64,000 bases of DNA from contig NZ_FNJN01000002.1 of the NCBI RefSeq assembly GCF_900104345.1, forward strand, positions 579,953 through 643,952. The letters run 5' to 3'. Position numbers and translations under genes: made by a program. Under the pieces are notes generated by a model. The model was not told the DNA's origin, made no database searches, and saw only the letters and a program-made list of their open reading frames with translations. This stretch comes from Microbacterium testaceum StLB037 (GTDB taxonomy: Bacteria; Actinomycetota; Actinomycetes; Actinomycetales; Microbacteriaceae). How positions within the stretch are numbered: position 1 is the stretch's first letter; each line of letters opens with the position of its first letter. Of this stretch, positions 59,943 through 64,000 are shown in pieces.

Positions 59943-60911
59943 ATGGCACCGACGGATACGTTCCTCATCATGGGCGGCGAGACGGCGGGGCTGGGAAGCC
60001 TTGCGGACCACGGGGACGCGGTGATAGCGCGCCGAGCGCACTACGCCGCCTTCTTCGGCGATGAGGCGCCGCCCGCGGGCTACGGCATCGTCGTCGGCAA
60101 CTGCCAGGCCGAGTCGCTGCGCCTCGTCATCTCGTCCGACGCGCTGCCCGCCATCCGGGTGCCTGCCGTGCACGAGCTCGACGCCGCCGACACCGCTCGA
60201 CTGCACGCGCTGCTCTCGAAGGCGGCGTTCCTGGTCGCCCAGCCCATTCGCGACGACTACCGTGGCCTGCCCCTGGGCACCGCGCAGTTGCGCGGGTCGC
60301 TTCCCGTCGGCGCGCGGTCGGTGACCGTCCCCGCCATCCGGTACGCGGGACTGCATCCCTTCCACGCCGTCCTGCGCCTTCCCGCGTTCCCCGAGGACCC
60401 GCCGCTGGTCGCCTATCACGACGTGCGCACCGTCGCCGAGGCGTCGGGGCTCTCGGTCCCCGCGATGCTTCCCCCGGCCGCCGTCCGCTCGATCGCCGAC
60501 GCCTCCGTCGCCGAGTTGCGGCGCCGCGAGGGGAGGGGGCTCGACATCGTGGCATCCGACCTCTTCGTCCCGGTCGTCGCCGACCTGATACGGACCGTCA
60601 ACCATCCGGGCAACGCCGTCTTCCTGCCGCTCGGGGAGCGCATCGCCGCGGCTCTGGGAAACCCGGGCGGCGCCGTGGATCCCGGACGCCCCATCCTCGC
60701 CTCGGTGCGTGCGCCGCTCGAATCCTGGGTCGTCGACGCGTGGGCGCTCGATGAGGCCCCCCGGGAGGACTGGATCGTGGCCGGCGAAACCCTCGCCGCG
60801 GCTGTCGTGCAAGAGGCGCACCTCGCCTACTACCGCGAACGGCCCGCCCTTCTCGCCGCCGTCGTCGAGCGCATGACACCGCTCCTGCGCACCTGGGCGG
60901 CCGCGGCGTGA
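59943..60911 (+). CDS. WcbI-like polysaccharide biosynthesis putative acetyltransferase
   Basis: Protein of 322 residues resembling WcbI, a capsule-synthesis protein. The signature GIVVGNCQAESLRLVISSD is present near residue 45, with FLVAQPIRDDYRGLPLGTAQL and PAIRYAGLHPFHAVLRLP further on. WcbI proteins are thought to modify capsular sugars, probably by acyl transfer. ATG 59943 (MAPTDTF) with GGGGCGG upstream; ATG 59970 is possible. First gene of the rightward half of the glycan cluster, overlapping the next gene by 4 bp. Confidence 0.82.
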   Translation: MAPTDTFLIMGGETAGLGSLADHGDAVIARRAHYAAFFGDEAPPAGYGIVVGNCQAESLRLVISSDALPAIRVPAVHELDAADTARLHALLSKAAFLVAQPIRDDYRGLPLGTAQLRGSLPVGARSVTVPAIRYAGLHPFHAVLRLPAFPEDPPLVAYHDVRTVAEASGLSVPAMLPPAAVRSIADASVAELRRREGRGLDIVASDLFVPVVADLIRTVNHPGNAVFLPLGERIAAALGNPGGAVDPGRPILASVRAPLESWVVDAWALDEAPREDWIVAGETLAAAVVQEAHLAYYRERPALLAAVVERMTPLLRTWAAAA

Positions 60912-61903
60912 CCGCCTCGACACCGGGGATGGATGCCACCCCCGTGCTCCTCGCCCAGCCAGGGCCGCACGGGGTCGCCGTCTACGCCCGCGAGATCGCG
61001 GTCGAGGTGCAGCGCGAGAGCCCCGGGACCCGCGTCGTGACCCCCGACGCGATCGCCGAGCTCGTCCCCGGAACCCCCGTGCACGCTCACGTCACGGATC
61101 GTTTGTGGGGTGCCTCTCCCGAGGAGGCCACCGAGCGCGTCCGAGAGCTGGCGCGGCGCCACCCGCTCACCGTCACCCTCCACGACGTGCCCCAGTCCTC
61201 CGACGGACCGCGCAACCTCCCGCGTCGCCGGGCGTTCTACCGCGCGGTGACGGAGGCGGCCGTGGGCGTCGCCGTGAACAGCGCCCACGAGCGCAGCCTT
61301 CTCCGCGAAGAAGGAGTCTGGACCGGCCCGGTCGAGGTCGTTCCCCTGCCGGTGGAGTCCTCGCCGGTCGGAGAGCGCCCCGTTCCCGACGAGTCCGTCG
61401 GCGTGCTCGGCTACTTCTACCCCGGCAAGGGGCACGACGAGGCGCTCGCTGCCGCTGCAGAAGCGGGCCTGAAGAGGCTGACCGTGCTCGGTCGAGCCTC
61501 GGACGGGCATGCCGACGACCTCTCCGCCTTCGTCGGGCGGGCCGCGGCAGCCGGGGTCGCCGTCGAGGTCACCGGTTGGCTCGACGAGGCCGACATGGCT
61601 TCCCGCGTCCGGCGCATCGCCGTCCCCGTGATCGCGCACCGCCATGTTTCCGCTTCCGGCTCTCTCGCCTCGTGGATCGGCTGGGGACGTCGCCCCCTCG
61701 CCGTGCGCAACCGGTACGTGGACGAGATGGCCGCTCTCCGCCCCGGCACGGTGAGCACGGTCGACGAGGCGGGCCTCGCCGACGCCATCGCGTTCGCGCG
61801 CGCCACCGGCGACAGCACGTGGCACGGCATCCATCCCGTGCCCTTCGGGCGAACCGACGCCGCTCGCGCCTATCTGGAGTGGTGGGGAGCCGTCACCGCA
61901 TGA
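60908..61903 (+). CDS. Glycosyltransferase (GT4-like)
   Basis: GT-B-like transferase of 331 residues: LLAQPGPHGVAVYAREIAVEV at the N-terminus, LTVTLHDVPQ, VAVNSAHERSLL, VEVVPLPVE, VGVLGYFYPGKGHDEALAAA, LTVLGRASDGHADDL and GWGRRPLAVRNRYVDEM. The GTG start overlaps the WcbI stop and its stop overlaps the next gene's ATG (ATGA), so all three are translated together. The donor-binding half is shorter than usual. Sugar unknown. Confidence 0.8.
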   Translation: MTASTPGMDATPVLLAQPGPHGVAVYAREIAVEVQRESPGTRVVTPDAIAELVPGTPVHAHVTDRLWGASPEEATERVRELARRHPLTVTLHDVPQSSDGPRNLPRRRAFYRAVTEAAVGVAVNSAHERSLLREEGVWTGPVEVVPLPVESSPVGERPVPDESVGVLGYFYPGKGHDEALAAAAEAGLKRLTVLGRASDGHADDLSAFVGRAAAAGVAVEVTGWLDEADMASRVRRIAVPVIAHRHVSASGSLASWIGWGRRPLAVRNRYVDEMAALRPGTVSTVDEAGLADAIAFARATGDSTWHGIHPVPFGRTDAARAYLEWWGAVTA

Positions 61904-63213
61904 GCGACACCTGGAACGACCGGATGCCGTGGGTCCCCGGCAATCGCTGGGACCTGCTCGCCCACTGCGAGCCCGAGCCTCCGCGCGTGAGCGTGATCGT
62001 CACGCACTACGCCCAGCCGACCGAGCTGCAGCGCACTCTCACCGCGCTCGCTCGGCAGGACCACCCGGCTGACCGTCTCGAGGTCATCGTGGCCGACGAC
62101 GGTTCGCCCGAGACACCGGTCGTGCCCGCGGGGGTGCGTCTGGTCCGTCAGGAAGACCGCGGCTTCCGGGCCGCCGCGGCGCGGAACCTCGGAGCAACGG
62201 CGGCATCCGGTGACGTGCTGTGTTTCCTCGATGCCGACACGACGCCGGAGCCCGATTACGTTCGCCGGCTCACGCGCCTGCCCGCGTTGCTCCTCGAGGC
62301 GGTGACCGTGGGGCGACGGCGTCACGCCGACCTGGCGGGAGCGAGCGTCGACGCGCCGATCGCCGCGCTCGGCCCGGTTCGCGAGTTGACCGAGCCGGCC
62401 TGGCTCCGCGACGCCTACGCCGCGAGTCGAAATCTGCTCGACGCCGACGACCGGTCGTACCGTCACGTCATCAGCGCGGTACTCGCGTGTTCCCGGGCCT
62501 TCTTCGACGAGGTAGGCGGGTTCGACGAGACGTTCTCGACCTACGGCGGAGAAGACTGGGAGTGGGCGCACCGTGCGTGGCAGGCGGGGGGAGTGCTCGC
62601 TCATGTTCCGGATGCCGTGGCCTGGCACGACGGTCCCGATTGGGCCGGCCGCTCCGAAGAGCACGCCGCGCAGGGCAACAGGCAGACCCTCAGCCTGGCC
62701 GAGAAGATCCCGATCGAAGGGTCGCGGCCCCGTGGATTGCTGTCACGAGCCATCGACGTGGAAGTACATCTCCCCACGGGGATCCCCGCCGATGCCGCCT
62801 TCCTCTCCGTGGACTCCCTGCTCGCGGCCCTTCCTCATCTGCGCGTCGTGACGGATGCCGCCGACCACCCCCTGCTCGCGGCCGACCCGCGGGTGACCCC
62901 CGCGGGGGGCGTCGATCCCCGGGTGACGATCGAGCTCGAGCAGCCGATCGTTGTCCTGGATGCCGCTCCTCTCGCGAGGGCTCTCGCCCTGCTATCGAGT
63001 GCCGAGGTCGGAGGGGTCGTGTTCGTCACCGGCGAGGGTGAGACCGTGGGCCGTGCGGCGAACCGACGGGCGCGTCGTCGCGCGAAGCGCTGGGGGACGG
63101 ATGACGCGCTCGATACCGTGACGGTGCACGTGGATGGCGCACACATCGTCGGCGCGCGGCCGCACCTCGAAGCCTGGGTCGGCGGGTGGGGAGGGCCGGA
63201 CAGGTATCTCTGA
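61900..63213 (+). CDS. Glycosyltransferase family 2 with galactosyltransferase-type block
   Basis: GT-A transferase of 437 residues: VSVIVTHYAQPTELQRTLTALARQDHP, IVADDGSPETP, DxD in VLCFLDADTTPEPDYV, and FDETFSTYGGEDWEWAHRAWQAGGVLAHVPDAVAWHDGP, like Glyco_transf_7C. A further 150-residue C-terminal domain follows, ending HLEAWVGGWGGPDRYL and containing a basic patch NRRARRRAKRWG. Last gene of the rightward operon, 550 bp before the 16S rRNA start. Confidence 0.88.
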   Translation: MSDTWNDRMPWVPGNRWDLLAHCEPEPPRVSVIVTHYAQPTELQRTLTALARQDHPADRLEVIVADDGSPETPVVPAGVRLVRQEDRGFRAAAARNLGATAASGDVLCFLDADTTPEPDYVRRLTRLPALLLEAVTVGRRRHADLAGASVDAPIAALGPVRELTEPAWLRDAYAASRNLLDADDRSYRHVISAVLACSRAFFDEVGGFDETFSTYGGEDWEWAHRAWQAGGVLAHVPDAVAWHDGPDWAGRSEEHAAQGNRQTLSLAEKIPIEGSRPRGLLSRAIDVEVHLPTGIPADAAFLSVDSLLAALPHLRVVTDAADHPLLAADPRVTPAGGVDPRVTIELEQPIVVLDAAPLARALALLSSAEVGGVVFVTGEGETVGRAANRRARRRAKRWGTDDALDTVTVHVDGAHIVGARPHLEAWVGGWGGPDRYL

Positions 63214-63380
63214 CCCGCGTCGTGCCCTCGCGAACGAGCGCGACACGCCCGGGACGTGCCTGGATTCGACGGGTCGGTCGTTCCCGCGTAACTTAGTACT
63301 TGTTCGCCCCACAGGGGAGAGCGGAGCGGCCGAAAGGCCCCGCGTCCTCTCAAGCGGCGAACCGTCCCCAACACCAGCAC

Positions 63381-63409
63381 TTGAGAGTTTCGACTCTTTA
63401 GTCTACAGT
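63381..63409 (+). promoter_or_regulatory. Main rrn promoter
   Basis: TTGAGA (63381-63386) and TACAGT (63404-63409) with a 17 nt spacer, about 355 bp before the 16S rRNA. A second, weaker candidate, TTCGAC (63265-63270) and TAACTT (63289-63294) with an 18 nt spacer, lies upstream. Confidence 0.72.
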
Positions 63410-63763
63410 TGGGATCCTGCCAATCGGCACACACCCTCACTGCAGCGAAACCCTTTCTGGGGCGTCGCGAGATGTGATTGGCGTGTTGCCATGGTGGACA
63501 TATAGAAGTGAACTGCCTCACGGGTAGGTCGAGAGATCGTTTCTGTGGGTGCGTCCGTTCCTTGAGAACTCAACAGCGTGCACTTGTCAAATGCCAATTT
63601 ATTCCTCGTCGGTCTGACTTTTGTTGGATTGCGAGAAATTCCTTTGGATCAAAGTCCAACCCTTCCGGGGGTTGGCGTGAAATTCGTCAGTAATGATGTT
63701 TTTCTTTGGTCAGTTTCAAACTCGCTGCGGCCCCGTTTTCCCGGTGGTTGTATGCATTTCTTT
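63410..63763 (+). other. 16S rRNA leader (pre-rRNA) region
   Basis: Together with 63214-63380 this makes a 550 bp stretch without protein genes. It holds the leader sequence CTTGAGAACTCAACAG at 63561-63576, a motif regularly found before actinobacterial 16S genes, and AT-rich segments just before the rRNA (TTTTTT at 63761). The short open frames across it have no ribosome sites and are not believable. Confidence 0.75.

Positions 63764-64000
<237 letters not shown>

Overview
The window is high-GC actinobacterial DNA. The 16S rRNA that begins at its right end reads like Microbacterium (Microbacteriaceae), and the gene content agrees: many 1-4 bp stop/start overlaps, GTG starts, LAxTG-type wall anchors and a CitA/CitB-type two-component pair. 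Coding density is high and almost every intergenic gap is explained by operators, terminators or small repeats.

Region 1 (1-10099) is an arabinose/galactan-type glycan utilisation locus. A leftward operon (two MalFG-type permeases, a lipoprotein binding protein, a cytoplasmic GH51 arabinofuranosidase cut by the window edge) faces a LacI regulator. Downstream of the regulator lies a giant secreted, wall-anchored GH30-type enzyme. Copies of one palindrome, ATGTTGACGTCAACAT, sit at both promoters and tie the genes into one regulon.

Region 2 (10100-25816) is mostly core genome: alcohol dehydrogenase, phosphoglucomutase, prephenate dehydratase, a luciferase-like monooxygenase, Asp23/Gls24 protein, photolyase, a lipid kinase, seryl-tRNA synthetase with a HAD phosphatase, a 5'-truncated amidase, and two serine tRNAs (TGA, GCT) flanking a LytR-CpsA-Psr gene.

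Region 3 (25870-38037) is metabolic: an alpha/beta hydrolase; a sulfite-oxidase-like/ferredoxin-reductase/DUF6510 redox trio; a DUF808 membrane protein; a four-gene operon (SDR, amidohydrolase, MaoC hydratase, acyl-CoA ligase) with a divergent MarR repressor that matches hydroxycinnamate (coumarate/ferulate) side-chain degradation; and a PadR regulator divergent from VanA/VanB vanillate O-demethylase. Ferulate shortened by the first set would give vanillate for the second.

Region 4 (38182-50371) is a second sugar locus: a YtfQ-YtfR-YtfT-YjfF type ABC importer, a second orphan ATPase, a second LacI regulator and a giant wall-anchored protein with two GH43 domains. A second palindrome, close to TGTTAGCGCTAACA, marks its promoters, and the GH43 promoter carries both palindrome types, joining the two sugar loci.

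Region 5 (50377-63213) holds a citrate-type transporter with its divergent two-component system, a GH13 alpha-amylase-family enzyme, and a divergent seven-gene surface-glycan cluster (six glycosyltransferases and a WcbI-like protein). Region 6 (63214-64000) is the promoter, leader and start of an rrn operon.
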